From Budorcas taxicolor (Eukaryota; Chordata; Mammalia; Artiodactyla; Bovidae): a DNA stretch of 64,000 nt. The notes beneath the pieces are model-generated. The model worked only from the letters and a program-made list of their open reading frames with translations. It searched no databases and had not been told where the DNA came from. Position 1 is the stretch's first letter. Each line of letters begins with the position of its first letter. The stretch is taken from NCBI RefSeq assembly GCF_023091745.1, contig NC_068913.1, forward strand, positions 13,844,001 through 13,908,000, given 5' to 3'. Below are positions 11,175 to 22,600 of the stretch, piece after piece. The position numbers were made by a program, and so were the translations under genes.

Positions 11175-11585
11175 AAATCCAAGTTCATACTTCCCACCAA
11201 AGCCAGGCAAGTAAATCAAGAGTTGTTGAGCACGTAATAGCTTTATTTGGAAACCAGCAGACTAAGAACATGGTGGGCTAGTATCCCAAAAAACCGTCTT
11301 CCTGGTGAAAACTCAGCCTTCTTTTATACTGAAGAGGGTGGTGTTAAAGTTCTGGTTCCACCCAAACCCCAGAGGGGATGTGTTAATTTCCCCTTCCTTT
11401 AACTGTTCACAGGTGGGCCTGGTCAGGATGTTTCCTGTGAGCCAATCAAAGGTACTTTAGCTAAATTCTCATTACCTGGTAGGCAGGGTTCCCAGAGATG
11501 CGCCATTATGTATATTTTAAACTTATAGGCAATATCCTTTCAGTGATTAACTGGTAACAGAAGACAGAGGTTATTCCCTATTGCA
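11175..11585 (-). mobile_element. 5' LTR of the class I ERV
   Basis: On the minus strand this LTR carries a TATAAAAG box (near 11320-11327) and, about 75 bp downstream, an AATAAA polyadenylation signal (near 11244). That is the U3-R arrangement of a retroviral LTR. It matches the interrupted copy at 3345-4248 along its length, with substantial divergence between the two, implying an old insertion. The right edge is placed at a terminal TG read on the minus strand; the left (U5) edge is approximate. I did not find a convincing primer-binding site. Confidence 0.7.
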
Positions 11586-11613
11586 AGTAAATATTTCAAG
11601 ATGAGAAAAGGTC

Positions 11614-11926
11614 TACTAAGATTCTGAAGGAGATCAGCCCTGGGATTTCTTTGGAAGGAATGATGCTGAAGCTGAAGCTCCAGTACTTTGGCCACCTCAT
11701 GTGAAGAGTTGACTCATTGGAAAAGACTCTGATGCTGGGAGGGATTGGGGGCAGGAGGAGAAGGGGACGACCGAGGATGAGATGGCTGGATGGCATCACG
11801 GACTCGATGGACGGGAGTCTGAGTAAACTCCGGGAGTTGGTGATGGACAGGGAGGCCTGGCGTGCTGCGATTCATGGGGTCTCAAAGAGTCGGACACGAC
11901 TGAGCGACTGAACTGAACTGAACTGA
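11614..11926 (+). mobile_element. BovB 3' fragment
   Basis: 5'-truncated BovB beginning 'attctgaaggagatcagccc' and ending in the (CTGAA)n terminal repeat. It retains the final ORF2 codons (11717-11911, ending in the usual Ser-Asp). It sits immediately outside the 5' LTR. Confidence 0.9.
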
Positions 11927-11929
11927 AGA

Positions 11930-13082
11930 TCTAGGCAAAAGATAAAACCCGAATTGTTACAGTCCATTACATAGAAATGTCAAACCAATATGCCGGAAGA
12001 TATTATATAGGAAAACTACAAGCCAGAAAATTTTAGAACATGAGTACTGGACAAAAATGTAAACTAAGGTATTTTCTGAATTTCACTTGGCTCCTGATTC
12101 ATTCTGTACAGAAGCCACTTCATTCAGATACCTTGATGTACATTACGAAAATCATTTAACTTGGAAGAACATCAGGAAATCACAGGACTCAAAGCCAGGC
12201 TTTCTATGGATGTGTTTCAGGACTTAGGGGAGGGGAGGATTAATTTTAATGGCCACAATGTTTAGTTTGCATTTCTTACACATTTTCCAGACTAATATTA
12301 ATTAAGACTAGGTTATACTGAGCAGAAATTTGGAACCTAAATGGCCCATCTGTCTGAGAGTACATATTCCACTTTTTTTTTTCCCTAAAGAGAATCTTGG
12401 CCAAACACTAGAGTACTCCCACAGAAACTCCTGATTATTGAGACTACTAAATTTACCCAAAAGGTGTCACTCCTACACTTACTCAACGTTCCATTGTCTT
12501 ACTACGTCCCTCCTAGATCTCTGAAATAGTAGAACTCCATGTGGAAGATATCCAGTTTTGAACTTCCAGCTACCTATCAGCTATGGGTTTACCCTGGGCC
12601 AAATGTATAAAGGAACATTAAGCATTTGGTTTTTACTATTTCCTCAGATCCTTTAAAATGTACCTCAGAATTAAAGTCAGGCAGGCATCCAGAAAATTCT
12701 TTTTGTACCCTCAGGATTCATCCTTGGTTTGCATCGTCCTTGGTCAGCATTGCAGGACATTCTGCAAAATGGTTCCATGAAATTTATCATTGTGCCCCTG
12801 TAAGAATGTTGTTGATTACATTGCACAATGGCCTCTTTATGTGGACTCTCAAGAGTTATTTCATTCTGCCCTTCGCACTGGATATTTGTGCTTCTCCTGA
12901 ACAGTTAGTTCACTTGCCACTAACTTATGGACATTGTGAGTTGGGCTTTTCAAACTTGCTGATAAAAACTAGAGTTAAGTCTGTGCTCCATCCCAGAATA
13001 CAGCGCACTTTGGTCTTCGTTACTTATGCCAGCCTCACTCTTCGCCCCTTTATCCCCCTCTCACCTATTTCAAACGATGTTG
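11930..13082. other. Intergenic DNA, no gene recognised
   Basis: No supported gene. The plus-strand frame at 12626-13141 (171 codons) runs into a SINE and shows no known domain, so I do not call it a gene. The part at 12100-12420 is weakly repeated at 16560-16880. Confidence 0.4.
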
Positions 13083-13208
13083 AAAGTGAAAGTGTTAGTC
13101 ACTCAATCATATCCAACTCTTTGAGACCCCATGGACTGTAGCCTACCAGACTCCTCTGTCCATGGGATTCTCCAGGCAAAAATACTGCAGTGGGTAGCGA
13201 TTCCCTTG
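13083..13208 (-). repeat. Bov-tA-type SINE half
   Basis: Reversed 3' half of a Bov SINE, starting 'gaaagtgaaagtgttagtca' and ending 'gcagtgggtagcgattccct'. Confidence 0.85.
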
Positions 13209-13844
13209 ATATTATCTGGCTCCATTTTGCCTGGTGCTGTAAGCCATCTTACAGCCTTTTTTGGAACAAGGCAATGCGGTGGTCATAAAGTGTCTTCAGA
13301 CCACGCCAGCATCGCGACAGAGGCATCCCCAGAGTAGCTCATAAAATATCCCACAGACGTGCAGAGTCCTCCACTTAACTCTTCATACAAACAAGGCCAA
13401 GCGTTCTCTTCCTTTCTCTCTACATTGCTTCTTCCTTCTCGGTCAAAGCTGGTTCCTTTTTTTCTTTCTTTACCAAAAATTCCAGTAGTATCCGTGTTGG
13501 TTCCTTTTCTAATTCCCAGTTTTGTTTCCCGTTGGAGGTTACTGCTCTGAGGACCAGGTGCCACCCCGCTGCATCAAGATGTTGGTACACATTTGCCCTC
13601 CAGAAAGGGCAGTGACCTCTTCTGTGGACACGTGCTTCTCATGGCAACATCATTATGCTGCTGCTTTGATCACATCTGGCCCCAGCCAAGTGGCTTCATT
13701 TTAAAACACGCTCTCCCCACTAGAATGCAGTCTCAACTGCCCCCTTTTTCCTGTATCCCAGAGGATGCTGGAGGAGTCAGGAAAATTCTTCTGTTTCTCA
13801 CAGCTTTGATTTTCCTGGCCCTTTAGAAAAACTTGAGACACCGT

Positions 13845-14066
13845 AACAACTCAGTGGCTCAGACAGTAAAAAATCTGCCTGCAGTGCAGGAGACCCAGGT
13901 TCGATCCCTGGGTCAGAAAGATCCCCTGGAAGAGGAAATGGCAACCCACTCCAGTGTTCTTGCCTGGAGAATCCCAGGGATGGGGAAGCCTGGTAGGCTG
14001 CTGTCTATGGGGTCGCACAGAGTCAGACACGACTGAAGCGACTTAGCAGCAGCAGCAGCAGCAGCT
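13845..14066 (+). repeat. Bov-tA SINE with (AGC)n tail
   Basis: Forward element from 'caactcagtggctcagacag' to 'cgactgaagcgacttagcag', followed by a (CAG)n tail at about 14047-14066. Such trinucleotide tails are typical of Bov-A2/Bov-tA. Confidence 0.9.
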
Positions 14067-14129
14067 TCCACTCAAAGGTCAGAAAGGGTGCTCTGAGAAG
14101 ATCATATTTAGACTCTGGGAAACTCGTAC

Positions 14130-14352
14130 GTGGGCTTCCCATGTGGTGCTAGTGGTAAAGAACCCACCTACCAATGCAGGAGACATAAGAGACACAGGTT
14201 CAATCCCTGGGTTGGGAAGATGCCCTGGAAGAGGAAATGGCAACCCACTCTAGCATTCTTGCCTGGGAAATCCCATGGACAGAGGAGCCTGACAGGCTAC
14301 AGTTCATAGAGTCACAAAGAGCTGGATACAACTGAAAGGACTTAGCACACAA
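14130..14352 (+). repeat. Bov-tA SINE
   Basis: Forward element beginning 'gtgggcttcccatgtggtgc' and ending 'acaactgaaaggacttagca'. It lies 60 bp from the preceding SINE in tandem orientation. Confidence 0.9.
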
Positions 14353-15715
14353 ATTCATACATAGCTAAAGAATTCAAGAGAAGGAGTTTTTTGCCTTTAA
14401 GTCACAATTATTTATTTTCATTTTTCAATTTTTTTCTTAATAAAATGCTTACTCATTTCCTTTATCCATATGGGACTAAAAGTTTGCCTCTCTCTCAGTA
14501 ATCTAATTTATACCATTTTTATTACTCTCTTTCCCTCAAATAATGATGTATTTGTGATATTTGTGAAAGGAAAGGGGAAGGGATAGAAATTTGAGTAAGA
14601 GGAGTGTTAGCGTGTATGAAACACTAAGAAAGTCTCAACCGGGCTGTTTTGAGGAGCCCTGGGTCAAAAATCCCCCATTCAGAGGAATTCTGCCCGAGTG
14701 GGGAATAGCTTGGCCAATGGACCCCCATCATGCTCACTACTGGCTTGGGGCCGCCCAGGGAAATGAAGACCTCAGCCTGAACAATAAGGCAGGTACATCA
14801 GAGCTGTATTTGCAGACCATCCACCACGACCTTCTTCACATCGGGTTCTCTTGAAGGGAGATGTGAACAGGGAACCTCCACAGCCACCACAGTTCACCAC
14901 TGGTGGTGGACACGAATCCTCCACACCCACACATTTGTCCTACATAATTTCGATGGGCCACTTTTTCTGATGACGAATTTTCAGAACAGAAGTGAACAGG
15001 ACACATTACAGTCCTTGTGACTGCAGTTAGCCTTTGGGCCACAGCTTATGCTCACATCTCCCCTCTCCACCACCAATTCGAAATCTCTTTTGCCCTTAGC
15101 CATGCAGTTCTCGGTGGCTTACCTGGAGCTGTGATCCAAACTCCCCTTCTGGCAGGGTCTGAGTTCTTGGCAATCATACCCTTATTAGTGCATCACTGCT
15201 GATGCACATGTTCGTTCGCCGCTCCAGTAGGACAAGCGAGGAACGAGTGGGACCCTGGTGGGTCACCTTGGCGTCACACACGTCCTTTCCATCTGCCATC
15301 ATGGAAAAGGAGCCCCACCTCCTACTGTTGATCAGGCTCTTTTGCCCCTTCCAAAATGGCAGCTCCTCTTCTTGTGTACTGGTTTATCCCATATATGTTT
15401 TGAGGGGAGACTTGAACAGCACACCTCCAGAGCAACCACAGCAAATAATGAGGGAAGTGTTTGAAGTCAACAGGAATGAAGAAACCCAGACGATTACAAT
15501 TCAATTCATGTGCTACATGCAGAAGAGTGGAAGAAAAAGTTGGAAATCGAGTCTTATATGGAATAATTCTTAATATAGTGAACGTAGAATTTTACATAAG
15601 CAAGGGAAGGAGGGGAAAAAATACAACTTAGTTTCAATGTAATCTCTAATACAGAAAGAATAGCTTAAACATACAGCCAAAAGAAGAACGTGAAATGCAA
15701 AGGATTAGGATCGTT
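14353..15715. other. Unassigned GC-richer intergenic segment
   Basis: Bases 14590-15570 are less AT-rich than their surroundings and contain several overlapping short open frames on both strands (14591-14854 +, 15202-15573 +, 14836-15042 -, 15322-15504 -). I recognise no domain and see no convincing splice-bounded exon. An old ERV fragment or a degraded processed pseudogene are both possible; neither is shown. Confidence 0.35.
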
Positions 15716-15928
15716 GATGTTGTTTAGTCACTAAATTATGTCTGACTCTTTTACCACCCCAGGGACTGTAGCCCACCAGGCTCCTCTGCCCATGGGATTT
15801 TCCCAGGCAAAATAATGGAGTGGATTGCCATTTCCTTCTCCAGGGGATCTCCCCAACCCAGGGATCAAACCTGAGTCTCCTGCATTGGCAAGCAGACCCT
15901 TTACCCCCGAGACACCTTGGAATCCCAC
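15716..15928 (-). repeat. Bov-tA SINE
   Basis: Reversed full element: 'gtttagtcactaaattatgt' at its 3' side, the box-B-like 'gggatcaaacctgagtctcc', and a degraded 5' end near 15925. Confidence 0.88.
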
Positions 15929-15941
15929 AATTGAGACTGTT

Positions 15942-16131
15942 GTTGTTCAGTCACCAAGTCGTGTCCAACTCTTTGAGACCCCACGGACCGCAGCACACCA
16001 GGCTTCCCTGTCCCTCACCATCTCCCGGAGTTTGCCCAAGTGCATGTCCATTGAATCAGTGATGCCATCCAACCATCTCATTCTCTGTAACCCTCTTCTC
16101 CTTCTGCCTTCAATCTTTCCCAGCATCGAAG
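15942..16131 (-). mobile_element. BovB 3'-terminal fragment
   Basis: Reversed BovB 3' terminus (about 190 bp) ending in the C-terminal ORF2 region. It is flanked by imperfect repeats: CACAATTGAGA on the left (from about 15927) and CACAATTAGGA on the right (from about 16140). This suggests a short 5'-truncated insertion. Confidence 0.75.
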
Positions 16132-16263
16132 TATCCCATCACAATTAGGATACTAATTTATTTTTTTAAAAAAGAAGAAGAGGATTTCTCTTGGTCAAAA
16201 GAAATGCCATACATAACTTAAAAGGCAAATTTAAAAGTATTTTAAAAATAAATAGACCTGCTT

Positions 16264-16500
16264 TTCATACTCTTGCCTGGAAAATCCCATGGATGGAGGA
16301 GCCTGGTGGGCTGCAGTCCGTGGGGTTGCTAAGTCGGACATGACTGAGCAACTTCACTTTCACCTTTTGCTTTCATGCATTGGAGAAGGCAATGGCAACC
16401 CACTCCAGTGTTCTTGCCTGGAGAATCCCAGGGACAGGGGAGCCTGGTGGGCTGCCGTCTATGGGGCTGCAGAGTCGGACACGACTGAAGTGACTTAGCA
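16264..16500 (+). repeat. Bov-A2 SINE (two BovA monomers)
   Basis: Two forward Bov-A units joined head to tail (about 16264-16360 and 16378-16500), each with the 'ggagcctggtgggctgc' block. The arrangement is diagnostic of Bov-A2. Confidence 0.88.
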
Positions 16501-17066
16501 ATATAAAAAACTCTTACAGTTTACTTTTTAAAGCAAGATTTTCTCCCACTTATGACTGGTGTGTAGTTTGCGATTCCAAATCACTTCATTCCATTACTTT
16601 GGCTACATTACATAAACAATTTACCTTGGAGGGTACATAGGGAAACAACAGTGCTCAATGCTGGTCATTCTATGGGAGCTTTATTGAGTTTTTCCTTTTT
16701 CTTTTTTTCCCCAATGTGCCACAGTGGGCTTTTGGTTACACCTTCTTTAAACATTTTACAGAATAAAACTATTGAGTCTGTACTATATAGAGCAGAAACT
16801 TGGGTCCTCAATGGCCCATTTTTTGTGATTAAGAGCAAATTTCAAGTTTGTTCCTGAGGAGCATCTTGGCGTGGTCTTTACTCCCCCAAGCCACTCCTGG
16901 CACACCAGAATGATGGTTCTTTTGGTTTTCAAGACACAGAGAAAATGTTTCCTTAACCCTGGTCCCCTGCAAGGTACTGTGTAAATTTGCACTCTGAATC
17001 AACCAAACAGAATAGCTGTAGGCCAGATATTGCCAGAGGGGTTTTACTCTTTCCTATTTATACTGC

Positions 17067-17355
17067 CAGGAGGAGCAACCCCACGTCCAAGGAGCGGAGG
17101 CTGCGCGGGCGCAGGAGGGCCTACAGGAGCTATTCCACGTTCAAGGTCAGGAGGGGCAACAGTGAGGAGATACCCCTCATCCAAGGTAAGGAGCAGCGGC
17201 GGCGCTTTGCTGGAGCAGCTGTGAAGAGATACCCCACGTCCAAGGTAAGAAAAACCCAAGTAAGATGGTAGGTGTTGCAAGAAGGTATCAGAGGGCAGAC
17301 ACACTGAAAACATAATCACAGAAAACTAGTCAATATAATCACACTAGGACCACAG
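17067..17355 (+). mobile_element. 5' end of a near full-length BovB
   Basis: This GC-rich 5' untranslated region is typical of full-length BovB: 'ggaggagcaaccccacgtcc' near its start, then repeated 'cacgtccaaggtaag'-type blocks, then 'cactaggaccacag'. It continues after the nested insertion at 19627. The left boundary is fixed by the 11-bp duplication ATTTATACTGC at 17056-17066, found again at 22914-22924. Confidence 0.88.
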
Positions 17356-19626
17356 TTTAGTTCAGTTCAGTCACTCAGTCATGTCTGACTTTTTGCGACC
17401 CCATGAATCGAAGCACGCCAGGCCTCCCTGTCCATCACCAACTCCCAGAGTTCACTCAGACTCACGTCCATTGAGACTGATGCCATCCAGCCATCTCATC
17501 CTCTGTCGTCCCCTTTTCTGCCGGCCCCCAAACCCTCCCATCATCAGAGTCTTTTCCAATGAGTCAACTCTTCCAATGAGGTGGCCAAAGTATTGGAGTT
17601 TCAGCTTTAGCATCATTTTTTCCAAAGAACACCAGGGGCTGATCTCCTTCAGAATGGACTGGTTGGATCTCCTTGCAGTCCAAGGGACTCTCAAGAGTCT
17701 TCTCCAACACCACAGTTCAAAAGCATCAATTCTTCAGTGCTCAGCTTTCTTCACAGTCCAACTCTCACATCCATACATGACCACTGGAAAACCACAGCCT
17801 TGACTAGACGGACCTTACTTGGCAAAGTAATGTCTCTGGTTTTCAATATGCTGTCTAGGTTGGTCATAACTTTCCTTCCAAGGAGTAAGCGTCTTTTATT
17901 TTCATGGCTGCAGTCACCATCTGCAGTGGTTTTGGAGCCCAAAAAAATAAAGTCTGACACTGTTTCCACTGTTTCCCCATCTCTTTGCCATGAAGTGATG
18001 GGACCAGATGCCATGATCTTCATTTTCTGAATGTTGAGCTTTAAGCCAACTTTTTCACTCTCCTCTTTCACTTTCATCAAGAGGCTTTTTAGCTCCTCTT
18101 CACTTTCTGCCATAAGGGTGGTGTCATCTGCATATCTGAGGTTATTGATATTTCTTCCGGCAATCTTGATTCCAGCTTGTGTTTCTTCCAGTCCAGCGTT
18201 TCTCATGATGTACTCTGCATATAAGTTAAATAAGCAGGGTGACAATATACAGCCTTGACGGACTCCTTTTCCTATTTGGAACCAGTCTGTTATTCCATGT
18301 CCGGTTCTAACTGCTGCTTCCTGACCTGCACACAGATTTCTCAAGAGGCAGGTTAGGTGGTCTGGTATTCCCATCTCTTTCAGAGTTTTCCACAGTTTAT
18401 TGTGATCCACACAATCAAAGGCTTTGGCATAGTCAATAAAGCAGAAATTGATGTTTTTCTGGAACGCTCTTGCTTTTTCCATGATCCAGCGGATGTTGGC
18501 AATTTGATCTCTGGTTCCTCTGCCTTTTCTAAAACCAGCTTGAACATCAGGAAGTTCACGGTTCATATATTGCTGAAGCCTGGCTTGGAGAATTTTGAGT
18601 ATTACTTGACTAGCATGTGAGATGAGTGCAATTGCGTGGTAGTTTGAGCATTCTTTGGCATTGCCTTTCTTAGGGATTGGAATGAAAACTGACCTTTTCC
18701 AGTCCTGTGGACACTGCTGAGTTTTCCAAATTTGCTGGCATATTGAGTGCAGCACTTCCACAGCATCATCTTTCAGGATTTGAAATAGCTCCACTGGAAT
18801 TCCATCACCTCCACTAGCTTTGTTTGTAGTGATGCTTTCTAAGGCCCACTTGACTTCACATTCCAGGATGTCTGGCTCTAGGTGAGTGATCACACCATCA
18901 TGATTATCTTGGTCTTCAAGATCTTTTTTGTACAGTTCTTCTGTGTATTCTTGCCACCTCTTCTTAATATCTTCTGCTTCTGTTAGGTCCATACCATTTC
19001 TGTCCTTTATCAAGCCCATCTTTGCATGAAATGTTCCCTTGGTATCTCTAATTTTCTGGAAGAGATCTCTAGTCTTTCCCATTCTGTTCTTTTCCTCTAT
19101 TTCTTTGCACTGATCACTGAAGAAGGCTTTCTTATGTCTTCTTGCTATTCTTTGGAACTCTGCATTCAGATGCTTATATCTTTCCTTTTCTCCTTTGCTT
19201 TTCGCTTCTCTTCTTTTCACAGCTATTTGTAAGGCCTCCCCAGACAGCCATTTTGCTTTTTTGCATTTCTTTTCCATGGGGATGGTCTTGATCCCTGTCT
19301 CCTGTACAGTGTCATGAACCTCCATCCATAGTTCATCAGGCACTCTATCTATCAGATCTAGGCCCTTAAACCTATTTCTCACTTCCACTGTACAATCATA
19401 AGGGATTTGATTTAGGTCATACCTGAATGGTCTAGTGGTTTTCCCTACTTTCTTCAATTTAAGTCTGAATTTAGCAATAAGGAATTCATGGTCTGAGCCA
19501 CAGTCAGCTCCCAATCTTGTTTTTGTTGACTGTATAGAGCTTCTCCATCTTTGGCTGCAAAGAATATAATTGATCTGATTTCAGTGTTGACCATCTGGTG
19601 ATGTCCATGTGTAGACTCTTCTCTTG
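17356..19626 (-). mobile_element. Nested, inverted, 5'-truncated BovB LINE
   Basis: A 2.27-kb BovB on the minus strand inserted into the 5' region of another BovB. It is bordered by the direct repeat CCACAG at 17350-17355 and 19627-19632. It is truncated at its 5' end inside the endonuclease domain and complete at its 3' end, with the terminal 'gttcagttcag' repeat on the left. The main open frame, 19514 to 17751 (587 codons), covers the end of the endonuclease (Ser-Asp-His motif near its start) and the reverse transcriptase, with Tyr-Ala-Asp-Asp at residues 461-464 (bases 18134-18123). A frameshift near 17780 moves the C-terminus to another frame (17452-17694). It cannot be autonomous. Confidence 0.93.
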
Positions 19627-22600
19627 CCACAGCCTTGTATAACTCAATGAAAGTATGCCATGCCCATGGGGCCACCCAAGATGGGTGGATCATGGCGGAC
19701 AGGTCTGACAGAATGTCGTCCACTGGAGAAGGGAATGACAAACCACTTCAGTATTCTTCCCTTGAGAACCCCATGAACAGTGAAAGTGACAGTGAAGTCG
19801 CTCAGTCGTGTCCAACTCTTGCGACCCCATGGACTGTAGCCTATCAGGCTCCTCCATCCATGGGGTTTTCCAGGCAAGAATACTGGAGTGGGTATGAAAA
19901 GGCAAAAAGTAGGATACTGAAAGAGGAACTCCCCAGGTCAGTAGGTACCCAATAGGCTACTGGAGATCAGTGGAAAAATAACTCCAGAAAGAATGAAGGG
20001 ATTGAGCCAAAGCAAAAACAATACCCAGTTGTGGATGTGACTTGTGATAGGAGCAAGGTCTGATGCTGTAAGAGCAATATTGCATAGGAACCTGGAATGG
20101 CAGGTCCATGAATCAAGGCAAATTGGAAGTGGTCAGACAAGAGATGGCAAGAGTGAATGTCGACATTATAGGAATCAGCGAACTAAAATGGACTGGAATG
20201 GGTGAATTTAACTCAGATGACCATTATATCTACTACTGTGGGCAGGAATCCCTTAGAAGAAATGGAGTAGCCATCATTGTCAACAAAAGAGTCCGAAATG
20301 TAGTACTTGGATGCAATTTCAAAAACGACAGAATGATCTCTGTTCGTTTCCAAGGCAAACCATTCAATATCACAGTAATTCAAGTCTATGTCCCAACACT
20401 GTAATGCTGAAGAAGCTGAAGTTGAATGGTTCTATGAAGACCTACAAGACCTTTTAGAACTAACACCCAGAGAAGATGTCCTTTTCATTAGAGGGGACTG
20501 GAAGGCAAAAGTAGGAAGTCAAGAAACACCTGGAGTAACAGGCAAATTTGGCTTTGGAATATGGAATGAAGCAGGGCAAAGACTAATAGAGTTTTGCCAA
20601 GAAAATGCACTGGTCATAGCAAACACCCTCTTCCAACAACACAAGAGAAGACTCTACACATGGACATCACCAGATGGTCAACACCGAAATCAGATTGATT
20701 ATATTCTTTGCAGCCAAAGATGAAGCTCTATACAGTCAACAAAAACAAGATTGGGAGCTGACTGTGGCTCAGACCATGAATTCCTTATTGCTAAATTCAG
20801 ACTTAAATTGAAGAAAGTAGGGAAAACCACTAGACCATTCAGGTATGACCTAAATCAAATCCCTTATGATTATACAGTGGAAGTGAGAAATAGGTTTAAG
20901 GGCCTAGATCTGATAGATAGAGTGCCTGATGAACTATGGATGGAGGTTCATGACACTGTACAGGAGACAGGGATCAAGACCATCCCCATGGAAAAGAAAT
21001 GCAAAAAAGCAAAATGGCTGTCTGGGGAGGCCTTACAAATAGCTGTGAAAAGAAGAGAAGCGAAAAGCAAAGGAGAAAAGGAAAGATATAAGCATCTGAA
21101 TGCAGAGTTCCAAAGAATAGCAAGAAGACATAAGAAAGCCTTCTTCAGTGATCAGTGCAAAGAAATAGAGGAAAAGAACAGAATGGGAAAGACTAGAGAT
21201 CTCTTCCAGAAAATTAGAGATACCAAGGGAACATTTCATGCAAAGATGGGCTTGATAAAGGACAGAAATGGTATGGACCTAACAGAAGCAGAAGATATTA
21301 AGAAGAGGTGGCAAGAATACACAGAAGAACTGTACAAAAAAGATCTTGAAGACCAAGATAATCATGATGGTGTGATCACTCACCTAGAGCCAGACATCCT
21401 GGAATGTGAAGTCAAGTGGGCCTTAGAAAGCATCACTACAAACAAAGCTAGTGGAGGTGATGGAATTCCAGTGGAGCTATTTCAAATCCTGAAAGATGAT
21501 GCTGTGGAAGTGCTGCACTCAATATGCCAGCAAATTTGGAAAACTCAGCAGTGTCCACAGGACTGGAAAAGGTCAGTTTTCATTCCAATCCCTAAGAAAG
21601 GCAATGCCAAAGAATGCTCAAACTACCACGCAATTGCACTCATCTCACATGCTAGTCAAGTAATACTCAAAATTCTCCAAGCCAGGCTTCAGCAATATAT
21701 GAACCGTGAACTTCCTGATGTTCAAGCTGGTTTTAGAAAAGGCAGAGGAACCAGAGATCAAATTGCCAACATCCGCTGGATCATGGAAAAAGCAAGAGCG
21801 TTCCAGAAAAACATCAATTTCTGCTTTATTGACTATGCCAAAGCCTTTGATTGTGTGGATCACAATAAACTGTGGAAAATTCTGAAAGAGGTGAGAATAC
21901 CAGACCACCTGACCTGCCTCTTGAGAAATCTGTGTGCAGGTCAGGAAGCAGCAGTTAGAACCGGACATGGAATAACAGACTGGTTCCAAATAGGAAAAGG
22001 AGTCCGTCAAGGCTGTATATTGTCACCCTGCTTATTTAACTTATATGCAGAGTACATCATGAGAAACGCTGGACTGGAAGAAACACAAGCTGGAATCAAG
22101 ATTGCCAGGAGAAATATCAATAACTTCAGATATGCAGATGACACCACCCTTATGGCAGAAAGTGAAGAGGAGCTAAAAAGCCTCTTGATGAAAGTGAAAG
22201 AGGAGAGTGAAAAAGTTGGCTTAAAGCTCAACATTCAGAAAATGAAGATCATGGCATCTGGTCCCATCACTTCATGGGAAATAGATGGGGAAAAGTGGAA
22301 ACAGTGTCAGACTTTTTTTGGGCTCCAAAACCACTGCAGATGATGACTGCAGCCATGAAAATAAAAGACGCTTACTCCTTGGAAGAAAAGTTATGACCAA
22401 CCTAGATAGCATGTTGAAAACCAGAGACATTACTTTGCCAAGTAAGGTCCATCTAGTCAAGGCTATGGTTTTTCCAGTGGTCATTTATGGATGTGGGAGT
22501 TGGACAGTGAAGAAAGCTGAGCGCCGAAGAATTGATGCTTTTGAACTGTGGTATTGGAGAAGACTCTTGAGAGTCCCTTGGACTGCAAGGAGATCCAACC

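Noticed and set aside
3345..11585. Intact or expressible provirus
   Set aside because: Protease/RT and env are absent, gag and integrase are frame-broken, and the LTRs are diverged and interrupted.
12626..13141. A 171-codon plus-strand frame as a gene
   Set aside because: No recognisable domain, no exon signals, and its end lies in a SINE.
17751..19514. A 587-codon open frame as a host gene
   Set aside because: It is the reverse transcriptase of a BovB LINE, with YADD motif, 3' terminal repeat and target-site duplication; a near-identical frame lies at 20751.
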